A DNA stretch of 64,000 nucleotides. Source: Tillus elongatus (Eukaryota > Arthropoda > Insecta > Coleoptera > Cleridae). Where the stretch lies: NCBI GenBank assembly GCA_964006375.1, contig OZ023267.1, forward strand, positions 28,208,739 through 28,272,738, written 5' to 3'. Below, piece after piece: positions 52,637 through 64,000 of this stretch (position 1 is the first letter of the stretch; each line of letters opens with the position of its first letter). The translations under genes were made by a program, and so were the position numbers. A model generated the notes under the pieces. That model had not been told where the DNA came from. It did not search any database and saw only the letters and a list, made by a program, of their open reading frames with translations.

Positions 52637-54207
52637 TATAATGGGTGTGAATTTTGACTTAATATAAATTTAACCTTTTCCCTTAACTCTTCATATGAAA
52701 ATGTTTTATTTTGATTATTTACCAAGTCTCTTAAACTATGTAACAAAACTGTGCATGAATTAAAATTAGAATCACTGCTATTACCTAACCTTTTCCTGGA
52801 GTATTGTGGAGAATAAGGATTCTGAATGGGTTTAGATGGAAGTGGTGGGAAATGTATAATTTGTCTATGCGCTTCTAACGTTGGACTTATACTTCCCTCT
52901 GGTGTGGAGACGGTTGCTCGTTTTCTTTTTATTTGTGTAAAATAGTGTCCGGTCTTGCTATCGCCACTGGTATTTGATGATCCTTGCACCGTTTTTAAAA
53001 CGCCTGAATAACTAGACTCGTATTTCCTAATAGCTTCCTTGTATGAAACATTTTCTTTACCCATAATAATTTTTATATTTTTTTGTCTACTAAATTCTGG
53101 GCAAAGTTGTCGGTTTGTGGCTTCGTGTTCTCCTGTGCAAACAACACTTTTTGGCGGTTCCTGTGATGTGCAATTTTTGTTGTCATGTTCACCACCGCAT
53201 CTCTTGCATCTCTCGCGACCCTTACATTGCGCGCTAATGTGACCGTATCTTAAGCATTTTAGACATTGTACAACTCGTTGTACATAAGGCTCTACATCAA
53301 ATATTAATTTTTCTATAACTATCTGTGTAGGCAGTACTTTACCTTTGAATGACACTAATATTGTTTGTGTAGGAATAAAGTTCAACTTCCCGTCTTGAAA
53401 CACTCTACGATTCATACGCCGAACGTCTAACACTTCTACAATGTTGCCATATCTTGGTTTAATAAGTTCTTTTAACTCTGTTTCTGAAATATCCACATCG
53501 ACGTGTTTAATTATACCTTGCCTTCTTGCTAAATATTGGGGCATGTATGCTTCGTAATCCTTGTTGGATAGTTCCTTTGAATTTATTAATTTATTGGCGC
53601 TAGATGCGGTTGAAAATTCAATTTTTAATTTATTAATGCCTACACTAGCTATACAATTGATAGAGTCCTGTATATCTGGCTCGCAATTCCTAATTAACCT
53701 TGCTACTCCTATTCTATGCAACCGACCTACATTTCCGTTTTTATTTTGTACGTAGACTATGTATGGCCCTGTATCAGCTGTTCGATATAAATATTTTTGT
53801 TTTGGGAATAATTGATTATTTATATTTTGGTTTGTTTCTTCCGTGACCTTCTCTTTTTCTTGTGATAAGCCCGTGCTGCCAAGAGCTGATAAACCCGACT
53901 GCGATATTAATTGAGAGTTGTGGAAAGAATTTTGATTTAAAATTACTGGATTAATTAATAATTCTTCGCTTACCTGTTCCCTTCTAATATTATGTGGTAG
54001 TGTAATTTGTGTCTGTGTATTATGTGTAATCTGTGGATTTTTTAATAATAGGTTTCTATTTTGTGATTGTGTATTTGAGTGTATCTGTTCATTTTCTTCT
54101 CCTATTCCTGTTTTTTTTGTCACCGTATCGTCTTCTATGTCCATCCATGTGTCATGTTCTTTGGCCTTATCTGGTGGATCAACTTTAATGTCTTTATTAA
54201 GGCTCAT
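52636..54207 (-). CDS. ORF1 protein (gag-like, zinc knuckles) of the I-like LINE
   Basis: A 523-residue nucleic-acid-binding protein that packages the element RNA. The N-terminal 130 residues are polar and low in complexity (KEHDTWMDIEDDTV, many N, Q and T). A folded region follows from about 140. The zinc knuckles lie at about 310-360: CLKCLRYGHISAQC, then CKRCGGEHDNKNC, then an incomplete third one (CTGEHEATNRQLC) whose first cysteine pair is reduced. The stop codon TAA shares its last base with the ORF2 ATG (TAATG), so ORF2 is probably translated by reinitiation. Confidence 0.93.
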   Translation of the reverse strand: MSLNKDIKVDPPDKAKEHDTWMDIEDDTVTKKTGIGEENEQIHSNTQSQNRNLLLKNPQITHNTQTQITLPHNIRREQVSEELLINPVILNQNSFHNSQLISQSGLSALGSTGLSQEKEKVTEETNQNINNQLFPKQKYLYRTADTGPYIVYVQNKNGNVGRLHRIGVARLIRNCEPDIQDSINCIASVGINKLKIEFSTASSANKLINSKELSNKDYEAYMPQYLARRQGIIKHVDVDISETELKELIKPRYGNIVEVLDVRRMNRRVFQDGKLNFIPTQTILVSFKGKVLPTQIVIEKLIFDVEPYVQRVVQCLKCLRYGHISAQCKGRERCKRCGGEHDNKNCTSQEPPKSVVCTGEHEATNRQLCPEFSRQKNIKIIMGKENVSYKEAIRKYESSYSGVLKTVQGSSNTSGDSKTGHYFTQIKRKRATVSTPEGSISPTLEAHRQIIHFPPLPSKPIQNPYSPQYSRKRLGNSSDSNFNSCTVLLHSLRDLVNNQNKTFSYEELREKVKFILSQNSHPL

Positions 54208-54297
54208 AATACTTATTTGTTTTCACTAAGAACGCACTTAAAATTTTCACGCTACGATCAGACGTCCGAACACTTCTGAATCCGCCCGTGAACTCGC
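54208..54297 (-). promoter_or_regulatory. 5' UTR with internal promoter of the I-like LINE
   Basis: The first 90 bases of the element contain GGACGT at +31 to +36, resembling the downstream promoter element (RGWYV) used by TATA-less insect LINEs at about +28. There is no TATA box. The function is inferred from position. Confidence 0.5.
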
Positions 54298-54670
54298 AAG
54301 GTTTCAATTATGTACAATTATCTAGTTGCGCATTATTAAAAAAATTGTATAACACTATTTTTTTTAAATTAAGTAATTTCTTCTTTCAATAGTGGTTTCT
54401 CGTATTTATGGCATATTCTGTCCAATTTAGTTGTATTCTATAAACGTATAAGTACCATTATGTAATACAATTTCTTAAATGCCACACTGAAAGCCTGTAG
54501 GATCAATAGTCTAGCCAAAGTTCAAGTTACTTCAGTGGAGTAACCCCGAATATTCATCATCGGAAACATTGTATTTGGCTATTAAATTTTCTGGCAACTC
54601 CAAGAACTGTATCTTTATTTATTTTATTTCTATGTTAATAAATTTTTAATTGTTTTATTACTATTTTATT

Positions 54671-55026
54671 TATGGATGTTAATTGCACTTGTTGATATTA
54701 CCTGGGATGGTGATATTGAATCCATAGGTAAACACTTGATATACTTTATTATTTCACTAACTGAATAAACTATATGATACATTTAACTATAATACAATTA
54801 CAACAGTACATGAGTACATAGCAGATAACTGACCGAGCCTAGAGAACGTGTGTTCACTGTAGCGGTTGGTAGAGAAGAGAGAGATCGCTCTGGTGTTTCT
54901 TCGTTGCTGTAGAGCTTGACAGCTGGCTGTCGCAGAACATAACGTAACGTTTAACTGTCAAGAGTATTTATGCAGAAACACAGAGTAGTGTTGACGGAAA
55001 CACTGCGGTCGCAACCACCGCCACAT
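54671..55026. repeat. 355-bp insertion in the left fold-back arm
   Basis: The right arm is continuous across the matching point, while the left arm has 355 extra bases between ATTTTATT and TTATTCACAAAC. The insert is G+C richer, starts near TGTTAATTGCAC and ends ACCACCGCCACA. It might be a solo LTR with a TTATT duplication, but the ends are not clear. Confidence 0.5.
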
Positions 55027-55483
55027 TATTCACAAACATTTCTTTGCGTTTGTTATAAGTACATACTTAATCTGAATAAATGTGCAATACTGTGATTATT
55101 GACTTATTAAGTATCGGAACGTGAGTTTACAGGTGTGTGTAGCCACTGGAATGATGACAAAAGGGTGAGTGATTGAAGTTTAAATTCTAACATATATGGA
55201 GAGTTGGGTACGCTTATACGACGATATATACAAGGCCAGATATATGGGGGAAAATTAGTAAATTTTGAAGATAAATCAAATACTTCATAGCTTTGCATTT
55301 TCTTAATTTCTGTGTCATTCAAAAAATGTACACAGGGTGTTTTGCATAAGAAACGACACAGAGCAGGGGCATGTAGGTAAACCTAAAATATGGTGATTTA
55401 ACCTAACTTACCCCTATACTACGATGCACCTCTGAAAAGTTGTAGGCCTTCAAAGTGGGATTTCAAATTCCGAAAAAAATTAA

Positions 55484-55866
<383 letters not shown>

Positions 55867-55867
55867 A

Positions 55868-56950
55868 GAGGGTGTTTCGCATAAGAAACGACAGAGAGCA
55901 GGGGCATGTAGATGAACCTAAAATTTAATGCAACTTACCCCTATACTAAGGTGCATCCCTAAGAGGTTATAGGCCTTCAAAGTGGGGTTTTAAATTTCGA
56001 AAAAAAATCAAGATCTCAGTAATACTTCAACATAGAAAAAGCAAATTTGGTACACGTTTTGGGTTACCAAGAGTATAATCGTTGGTGAGTAGAGTTCAAT
56101 TGAAACATTTCATAGGGTTGAATAGTGGTGATGCACCCATAAAATGTGACAGAATGTTTTAACCTATTGACGGATCTAAAAAAATATTATTTCATTTTAT
56201 GAGGAAGTAAATTATAAAACTTTTTTTTCTTGTTATTTTTAAAAAACGTCTCGTTTTCAAGAAAAACACGAATAACTAAGGATACATATATTATCAGTTA
56301 CTTAAAATCACCAAAAATTCAATAGATGCCTGTGAAATTATCATGTTGAAGAATTTCTATAACTTATCGGTAGCAATTTTTTTTATTTTTGTTGTTTAAG
56401 TTGTCTGTTTTCTAATAAAATATACTTATTCACACTTTTTTCCTGATTATCAAATTTGACCTATACATAAGTTTATTGGCAAATATTTAATTTTCGATGA
56501 TTTTTAGTAAGATTGATAAAATATGTTTCTTTACTTATTCGTGTTTTTCTTGAAAACAATAATGTTTTTTGAAAGTAACAGGAGTAACAAAGTCTTAGAG
56601 TTAAATTCCTCATAAAATTAAATGTTTTCTTAAATCTCCCAATCTGTTAACAAATTGTGACATTTTAAGGGTGCATCGCCCCTAATCAACGCTTTCAAAA
56701 ACCTTTATTGAACTCTACTTACCATTGATTAATGCTCTTGGTACACTCAAAACGGGTACTAAATTTGATTTTTCTAAGTTAAAGTATTATAGAGATATTG
56801 ATTTTTATCGAAATTTGAAACCCCACTTTGAAGGCCTATGAGTTCTTAGGGCTGTAACTTAATATAGGGGTAAGTTGCGTTAAATCACAATATTTTACGT
56901 TTACCAACATGCCCCTGTCCGGTGTCAGTTCTTATCCAAAACATCCTGTA
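55868..56950. repeat. 1.08-kb long-TIR element (inner part of the fold-back)
   Basis: Left terminus AGGGTGTTTCGCATAAGAAAC is matched by GTTCTTATCCAAAACATCCT at the right. The arms pair over about 430 bp, leaving a loop of about 230 bp (56290-56520). A partial extra copy of the left end lies at 55333-55475, and a diverged fragment at 58590-58780. No transposase; a non-autonomous element with mariner-like AGGGTG ends. Confidence 0.78.
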
Positions 56951-57485
56951 TACATTTTTTGAATGATAAAGAAATTAGGAAAATGCAAATATATGAAATA
57001 TTGAATTTATCTTCAAAATTTACGGATATTCCACCATTTAACTGGAGTTTTATATATTTTCGTATAAGCAAGCCCAACAGGCTAGAATTTGAACTTCAAT
57101 CACTCACCCTTGTTAGGTTACCATATTGCTCCAGTGGCTACACACACCTGTAAACTCAAATTCAGATACGTAATAAGTCAACAATTCGAGTATTGTACTT
57201 ATAACAAATACAAAGAAATGTCTGAATAAAATATAAATAAGACAATTAAAATTTCAATAATATAAAAATTAAATAAATAAAGATACAATTCTTGGAGTTG
57301 CCAGAAAATGTACTAGCCAAATACAAAATTTCCGAGATGAATAATCGCGGTTACCCCACTGAAGTAACTTGAAATTTGGCTAGACTATTGTACCTACAGG
57401 CTTTCAGTGTGGCATTAAAAGAATTGCATTACACAATAGTACTTACAGCTTTATAGAATACAACTAAATTGTACAGAACATGCCA

Positions 57486-57940
57486 CAAAATCACACTCCC
57501 TTGTCACCAACAGCTTGGACATTCTGGTTGTAAAGGCATACTTTGGCAAAGTGATTCCGTATCTGATAAATTGCAAGCTTTATTGTTCATTCATCTTCCT
57601 ACCATATGTTCAGGTCCTCATTTTCTGCACTTTATAGTGATACTTCTCACAGCATTAACTTCTTCCACAGGACTAAAAAGCCTGAGATGTTGCTTAGACA
57701 ATTTTATAGATTTGCAGTATTCTTGCACTTTTCCAGTCCATCAGTCTATCCACATAAAACGGTGGTTGTGGTTTATATTAAATTACTTAGATACTATTAA
57801 AAATGACAATTTTTAATTATATATTATACAATGTAGGTGTACCTAATCAGTAAGATGATCCAGTCTCAAGCAAAATTGGCGAACCCATCGTCAGTGTCAA
57901 CTACAGGAGATGCTTTAAAACTTTGTTTTTCACTGGGTGC
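57486..57940. other. unassigned sequence
   Basis: Short open stretches on both strands, none resembling a known family. Confidence 0.3.
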
Positions 57941-57944
57941 GTTT

Positions 57945-58588
57945 TAGTTAACCTGACACCATATTTAAGTTTATTCTGTACTCTGGACCTATGTTTGCAA
58001 ATACACACTGTTCTCCATGTTTATGTTACATTTTTATTTTTAATTAATTATGTCAGAATAAAACTAAGGTTTTATTCTGTTGTATAAGTACAATATTGAT
58101 CACAGACCATTAATTTTGACATTAATTTTCATTTACGTCTAGCGGCCATCTTGCTATTTCCCATCTTCCCTTCTCGGCGGCATGGACATACGCTCTATTC
58201 CTAAAGAAGGGATTGCCTAAATATACAATATGTTTACCATAGACAGGTAACAGAATCAAACATGCGAAATAGTTATTATTTTAACTCTCACCACTATACC
58301 GCAATCATCATCTATCTTTTTCATTAAATTTTAAAGTTATATAATATTATAAGGACATCTCAAGCATATTCTAAGCGAATATTCGGAAAAATAATCTATT
58401 CAAATATTCTCAGTGTACCGATGCAGAATTTTCTTAAAATGTGATTGAATGAATGTACTCAGAATATTCAAGATTGAAGTTTGAAATTCCGTAAATGTTA
58501 TTAGAACATTCCGAAACAAATATTCTGAAAAAAGAATTATCTCACATTGTTAAAAGATTCTGAGAATATATTGTGCTGTATGGGTATC
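57945..58588 (-). repeat. unclassified CCCATACAGC-ended repeat, copy 1
   Basis: Reverse complement of 63373-64000 over its whole length, with the terminus CCCATACAGCACAATATATT at the right end. Shared inner parts include GGCGGCATGGACATACGCTC. Repeats of AGAATATTC fill the terminal 200 bp. Confidence 0.82.
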
Positions 58589-58788
58589 TCCGTAATACTT
58601 TAACTTAGGAAAATCAAATTTGATACACATTCTGAGTATACCAAGAGCGTTAATCGATGGTAAGTAGAGCAATTGAGGCATTTTCAAGGGTTGAATAGGT
58701 TGAACCTCACTTTAATTGCCTATATCTTCTCAGGGGTGGAACTTATAATATAGGGGTAAGTTGAGTTAAATTACCATTTACACTAGCT

Positions 58789-59440
58789 TTAGTAAATTCC
58801 AAAAATTTGTGGCAATTTAGCATTTGCACTTTAAAATTTCAACTCTTCAGGTTGAAAAATAAGAGAGATGCAGATGCCTAAATGTGACGTTTTTTAAGAA
58901 ATTTTTGAAAAAAGTCGAATATCTCGAAAATGGTTGAGAAAAATATGTCAGTGAAACCTACCATAAAATTTAACGAGCAATCTAGATCGGGAATAAACAA
59001 CACCATCTTCCATTTGAAATAAGAAATAACAAAGTTGACGTCTACTTCCGGTATAACGTCAATATTTTCAGTGAACTGGAAATTTTGAGAAAGCCACGTC
59101 CGTGAATTTTCAGAATCCAATTGTGAGCCGTACTCCAGAAACGGCTAATGGAAAGTCTACGTGGGACACCTGTATTATAATAATAGAAATCATATTTGTC
59201 AAAATTGTAAGTGAAATATTTTAACAAATTGAAATATCTACCATTCTTTGCTCAATTTCTGTGACTGATTGTTAAGATATTGCTAAAGCTTTTAAAAGAA
59301 AAAAGTTTTCTCCTATTTGTAAATGGCCGATTCCCAAGAGGCAATGGACTCTTGGGAATCTACTAATTATGCTTATGTTGTTCAACTATATAATACAGTA
59401 AAGTTAATCTTACATCTTTTTTTACGAACACCTGTGTTAA
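58789..59440. other. unassigned sequence
   Basis: Includes ACAGGTGTCCCACGTAGAC (minus strand, about 59155-59173), which resembles a Tc1/mariner-type terminus. No transposase is visible. Confidence 0.35.
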
Positions 59441-60150
59441 AAAGGAAAATCGGATTAGTTTTTCCGGGAAAAGTATTTTCAAAATTTTATAATGTTTCCT
59501 CTTAAAACGTCAAAATCGCGATTTGAAACGTCAAAATTTGCAATTTTCAGACAACGAATTTGAAACAAATACGGATTATGTAGAAGATATATCGTAATAA
59601 GTGTGTTTTACAAAGCCTTAAGCTTCAGCTTCAACCATTATTGCCCTTCATTTTGTTAAAATATTTTCAGAAAATCCATTTCAAATTGAAATAGATTCTC
59701 TTTCTGGTGCTTCGGCAGTAGTTTCAGCTATAGAGTTTATGGTTTACTAGTGTATATTTAGCAAATTTTCGTAGAAAAAAATCGCAATTTACCGAGACTT
59801 ATGAATATTAAAAAGATTTCTTCAAATGAGCGCGAACTTGAACCCCTCAAATCCATATACGAGGTCAATTTCAGATTTTGTCTATTTACACATATACGGG
59901 GTGAAGCATTTCTAGAATTAAGCTCAATATATCCGTTATTATACAAGATATGAGAAAAAAGTGTCTACGTTGATTATAGGGTTTCTCGAGCTGCATCTTA
60001 TAAACCTATCTTGACAGTCACAGGATGGCACATAAGTCGTTGGTGATACACATTTTCTTTTTTAATAGAACACCCGATTATGTTATTGCATTTTTGTGTT
60101 TTCCACCGAATTATGATGCATGTTTGTAAGAAAAAAAAATTATATCGTTA
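59440..60150 (+). repeat. composite-repeat fragment
   Basis: Blocks AACGTCAAAATCGCGATTT, ACATATACGGGGTGAAGC and AGGATGGCACATAAGTCGTTGG in the usual order, diverged and without (TA)n. Confidence 0.7.
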
Positions 60151-61590
60151 ATCGTTTTTGTGTTAATTCAATTGTTTTGCAACTCTTCACGTTTTTGGCA
60201 CATATCTCAAACACATATCACAAATTGTGATACAAATGACGCATTCAGAGAGCTTTTTGTTTGTATTACTCGTCGAAAAAATCGAGCTGCCGTATACAGG
60301 GACTCTCAAATAGTGGCTGAATTTTAAACGTTTTCGCAGAAACGTTTGAGTGTTTCCGTAGAAATTATTTTTTGTAAGATTTTTGTGATATGTTGGTAAT
60401 TAATATTAAATGTTTGGTAAGTTATTGTAAAAAAAAAGTTGTTGAATTTTTGTGAAAAATGGAATTTAGTATAACATTACTCAAGGCAATTTCTATAAAA
60501 AAATGGTGATTTTTTGTAAAAGAAATTGTTGCAAATTTTCAATTTTGATCCTAACGCTGTTTGTAAATAATTGTATCTTGGCAGATGTGTAAATACTTTA
60601 AAGAGGTTCGTTGGCCAGGAAAATCGGACCAGTTTTTTCTGTAACTTTTGAAGTTTATTTTCAGAAAATATATATACTTTTTGAAAGAACGAAGCCATTT
60701 TAATGAAATATGGTACATTGTTAGTACTATATAGATTATACTGCCAACCAAATGTCGTTCTTTTAAAAGCACGACATATTTGTCATTAAAAACATTTTTA
60801 CGAAAATTCGCTGCCATAACGCACTTGCTGCTCCAGACTTTTTTGTGATAAGGATGATTTTGTTTAACTTCCAACTAAAAAAGTGGTAAAAACATATTCT
60901 TTTCCACAGGTTGACTGTGACAAATGAAAGTAAATTATTGTTAAAAAAGAATACGCAAGCCAATGATTATAGAGAGACTTGCACTTTCGGCAACCAACAA
61001 TTAAGATAAATTTAGTTTCGGCAGCAACAGTAGCTAATTATAATACAATGGAAATATTTTTGTATGTCACTATAAATAGATATACCCATATAGGTTTTTA
61101 TATAAGAAATACCTGCTCATCACTTTATTCACCTATTATAATTTTTACTGTGACGTCTTTTTGTACGGATGTTAATAGTTACTTTTTGCTACTTAATTTA
61201 TTGTGGTGATGGTTTCAGTTTCTTAGGATTCTATAATAATTTGTATAATTATTGTTTCATTAACGAAGCGTAAAAATTAGTAAACGCCTTTTATAGTTTA
61301 CAACAAAATCAATGTCAAGTAAGAGGTCTGAGGAAAACTTAGACGCTATTGTCAGTCAGCCGTCCATCAATATATAGCGACCTTGAAAAAGCAATAATAC
61401 TACATTGTATCATATACTTTTATTGTTTTGCATTTTTTTTTCTAGAAAGTTATAAAGCATGTGATTATTTACCGTTACTTGTGTTATCTGAACACCTAGA
61501 CAGCCTGGAAGCTTAGGGAACCTCATCTACAAGCTGCATTAAAATCATATGATCAAACGCACTTATCTATGTGATCTTCGATCTTGATTA
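60150..61590. other. mostly unassigned sequence
   Basis: A right MITE end (CATAACGCACTTGCTGCTCC) lies at 60816-60835 after a diverged MITE body from about 60600. The rest shows no gene or repeat structure. Confidence 0.4.
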
Positions 61591-61744
61591 TATGGAGGTC
61601 TCGTCTCGTAATAAAATATTGTGTATTGGGACTTTATTTACTTCGACGAGGCCTCCATCCTCCATATAATCATATGATCAAATATAAACTTCCCTAAGTG
61701 ATGTTCGATCTTGAGTATATGGATGCCTAGTCGAAGTAAAAAGC

Positions 61745-62610
<866 letters not shown>

Positions 62611-62725
62611 CCACTACACAATATTTTATTACGAGACGAGACCTCCATATAATTAGATTATGTACATACATTGTAAGAAATACGAAAAAGGAAGCTCACA
62701 AAATTAAAGCTATATGTATTTTCAC

Positions 62726-62792
62726 CATAATTATAACCGCAGACCGGTTTCGCTCTACTTCTAGCTCATCAGTACGGCATACTAATTACAGC
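62726..62792 (-). ncRNA. hammerhead ribozyme, type I, second cluster, minus copy
   Basis: Minus strand: stem I GCCGTA with TGCGGT, outer TAATTA with TAATTA, core CTGATGA (62766-62772 on the other strand), a weakened stem II GCTAGAAGTAGAGC, GAAACCGGTC and the cut after the C paired at 62742. The core is complete; stem II has only three outer pairs plus a mismatched interior. Confidence 0.75.
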
Positions 62793-63058
62793 GAGAACAC
62801 ACCTATAAAGTAATACGGCTATGGTAGCCAGCCCTATAAAACATTGTGAGATGTACGACAGGGTCGCCATCTCGGTGCGAAACCAGGTAGCATTCAAGAA
62901 TTCACACAGTCTCTATTTTATGGTAGTTTGTGTTATCTGGAGCTGTCGTGACAACATACTACCTGCTTCCGCACCGAGATGGAGGGCCTGTCGTACATCT
63001 CACAATGTTCTATGACGCTGGGTACCATAGCCGTATTACTTAATAGGTGTGTTCTCTC

Positions 63059-63124
63059 TGTAATTAGTATACCGTACTGATGAGCTCTGATTAGAGCGAA
63101 ACCGGTCTGCGGTTATAATTGTGG
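63059..63124 (+). ncRNA. hammerhead ribozyme, type I, second cluster, plus copy (intact)
   Basis: Stem I inner ACCGTA with TGCGGT, outer AATTA with TAATT, CTGATGA (63077-63083), stem II GCTCT-GATT-AGAGC, GAAA, stem III ACCGGT, triplet GTC with the predicted cut after 63107. Every invariant base is present. The stem II loop differs from the 39.9-kb copy (GATT against AATG) while the stem is kept. Confidence 0.87.
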
Positions 63125-63372
63125 TGAAAATACATATAGCCTTAATTTTGTAAGCTTATATAATTATGGTGAGAATACATCTAGCCTTACAAAAATGTTC
63201 CTATATTAGGAAAGACATGGGCTAAGGCTGAAAATTTATAAAATTGTCAGTTGCTTGTACACAGTCTCTATTTTATAACATTTTGTGTTATTTGGAGCTG
63301 CCGTGACAATACACTACCTGGTTTCGCAGCGAGATAGCGACCTTGCCGTATATATCACAAATATTCACATCC

Positions 63373-64000
63373 CATACAGCACAAGATATTCTCAGAATGT
63401 TCTCACAATATGAGAATATTCTTTTTTTAGAATATTTGTTTCGGAAGATTCTAATAACATTTATGGAATTACAAACTTCAATCTTGAATATTCTGATACA
63501 TTCATTAAATCACATCCTAAGAAAATTCTTCATCAATATACTGAGAATATTTGAATAGATTATTATACCGAATATTCGCTCAGAATGTGCTTGAGATGTC
63601 CTTATAATATTATATAACTTTAAAATTTAATGAAAAAGATAGATGATGATTACGGTATAGTGGTGAGAATTATAATTGTAACTATTTTGCATGTTTGATT
63701 CTGTTACCTGTCTATGATAAACACATCCGAAATTGTATATTTAAGCAATCCATTCTTTAGGCATAGAGCGCATGTCCATGCCGCCGCGTAGGAAGATGGC
63801 AAGATGGCGGCTATACGTAAATAAAAAGTAATGTCAAAATGAATGGTCTGTAGTCAACGTTGTATAAGGTTATATTCTAACCTAATTAATTAAAAATGAT
63901 AATGTGATGTGAAGACGGAGAACTGTGCAATTGCAAAGAACATAGATCCAGAGTACAGAAGCAACTAAAACATGGTGTGAGGTTATCAAGAACTAAGACG
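63373..64000 (+). repeat. unclassified CCCATACAGC-ended repeat, copy 2 (runs off the window)
   Basis: Starts CCCATACAGCACAAGATATT and is the reverse complement of 57945-58588. Contains GCATAGAGCGCATGTCCATG. It continues beyond the window end, so its other terminus is unknown. Confidence 0.82.

Larger units (their letters stand above)
48427..54297 (-). mobile_element. full-length I-like non-LTR retrotransposon
   Basis: The 5.87-kb element is bounded by a perfect 9-bp target duplication AAGGTTTCA (48418-48426 and 54298-54306). It has a 90-bp 5' UTR beginning GCGAGTTCACGG, two uninterrupted ORFs, a 3' UTR of about 500 bp and a tail of AATG repeats (48427-48440 on the plus strand as TTCATTCATTCATT). 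Non-LTR elements with endonuclease, RT and RNase H in ORF2 and a short tandem-repeat tail belong to the I superclade. Both ORFs are intact, so the insertion is young. Confidence 0.95.
62700..63360. repeat. hammerhead repeat cluster (one inverted and 1.3 direct units)
   Basis: Left arm 62700-62930 pairs with about 62960-63165. The segment TGTTATCTGGAGCTGTCGTG at 62933 recurs as TGTTATTTGGAGCTGCCGTG at 63287, giving a direct period of about 354 bp with one hammerhead between. The sequence after the hammerhead is related to 40011-40180. Confidence 0.82.

Noticed and set aside
48960..54279. Several 60-140 codon plus-strand ORFs
   Set aside because: Antisense shadows of ORF1 and ORF2 of the I-like LINE.
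54671..55026. Solo LTR
   Set aside because: TG...CA ends and a 5-bp duplication can be drawn only by choosing among ambiguous boundaries; kept as an unclassified insertion.
57606..57816. Host exon at 57.5-57.8 kb
   Set aside because: Open stretches on both strands but no family resemblance, no convincing splice sites and frequent stops in every frame.

Overview
The window looks like AT-rich, repeat-saturated chromosomal DNA of an arthropod, most likely an insect. The grounds are GT-AG introns, a secreted arylsulfatase gene with a very long first intron, three DD41D mariner families, an I-like LINE, tRNA-derived SINEs, long (TA)n tracts and hammerhead-ribozyme repeats. A beetle with a large genome is my guess, not something the sequence proves. 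Nothing prokaryotic is present.

Host gene: the only convincing host gene is an arylsulfatase B-like (S1 sulfatase) gene on the minus strand. Exon 1 (26326-26436) encodes a signal peptide and the metal-binding PNIILIVADDL segment. Exon 2 (1066-1225) continues in phase with [10 protein letters not shown] and ends after the sulfatase signature. The two are separated by a 25,100-bp GT-AG intron that holds most of the repeats of the left half; later exons lie beyond position 1. The catalytic Cys of the CxPSR motif is Gly here (GTPSR).

Left part (1-26 kb, intron 1): a (TTA)n tract; three copies of a tRNA-derived SINE; a THAP-domain exon facing a spliced Crypton-like tyrosine recombinase gene (6.1-7.8 kb) bordered by strong dyads; a 2.07-kb mariner with 415-bp terminal inverted repeats, inserted in a (TA)n tract inside a MITE; one broken copy of a second mariner family; a fragment of a REL-endonuclease LINE; and many copies of a composite repeat built around (TA)n tracts and a MITE ending in GACGCAGCAAGTGCG.

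Middle (26-48 kb): two different long-TIR mariners lie side by side in one (TA)n tract (26.75-31.57 kb), with a LINE 3' end nested in the second. A third copy of mariner family B follows (37-38.7 kb), then a near-perfect 311-bp palindrome carrying a hammerhead ribozyme in each arm (39.7-40.0 kb), fragments of two CR1/jockey-like LINEs (41.3-45.5 kb), and a diverged tandem repeat (45.7-46.4 kb).

Right part (48-64 kb): a full-length, apparently intact I-like LINE (48427-54297) with a 9-bp target-site duplication and a TAATG overlap between ORF1 and ORF2; a 3-kb fold-back structure (54.4-57.5 kb); facing copies of an unclassified CCCATACAGC-ended element (57.9-58.6 and 63.4-64 kb); and a second hammerhead repeat cluster (62.7-63.4 kb).

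The main biological interest is the hammerhead units in inverted and tandem arrangement, which resemble Penelope-like element LTRs or retrozymes; the intact LINE; the recombinase/THAP pair; and the arylsulfatase that lacks its catalytic cysteine.
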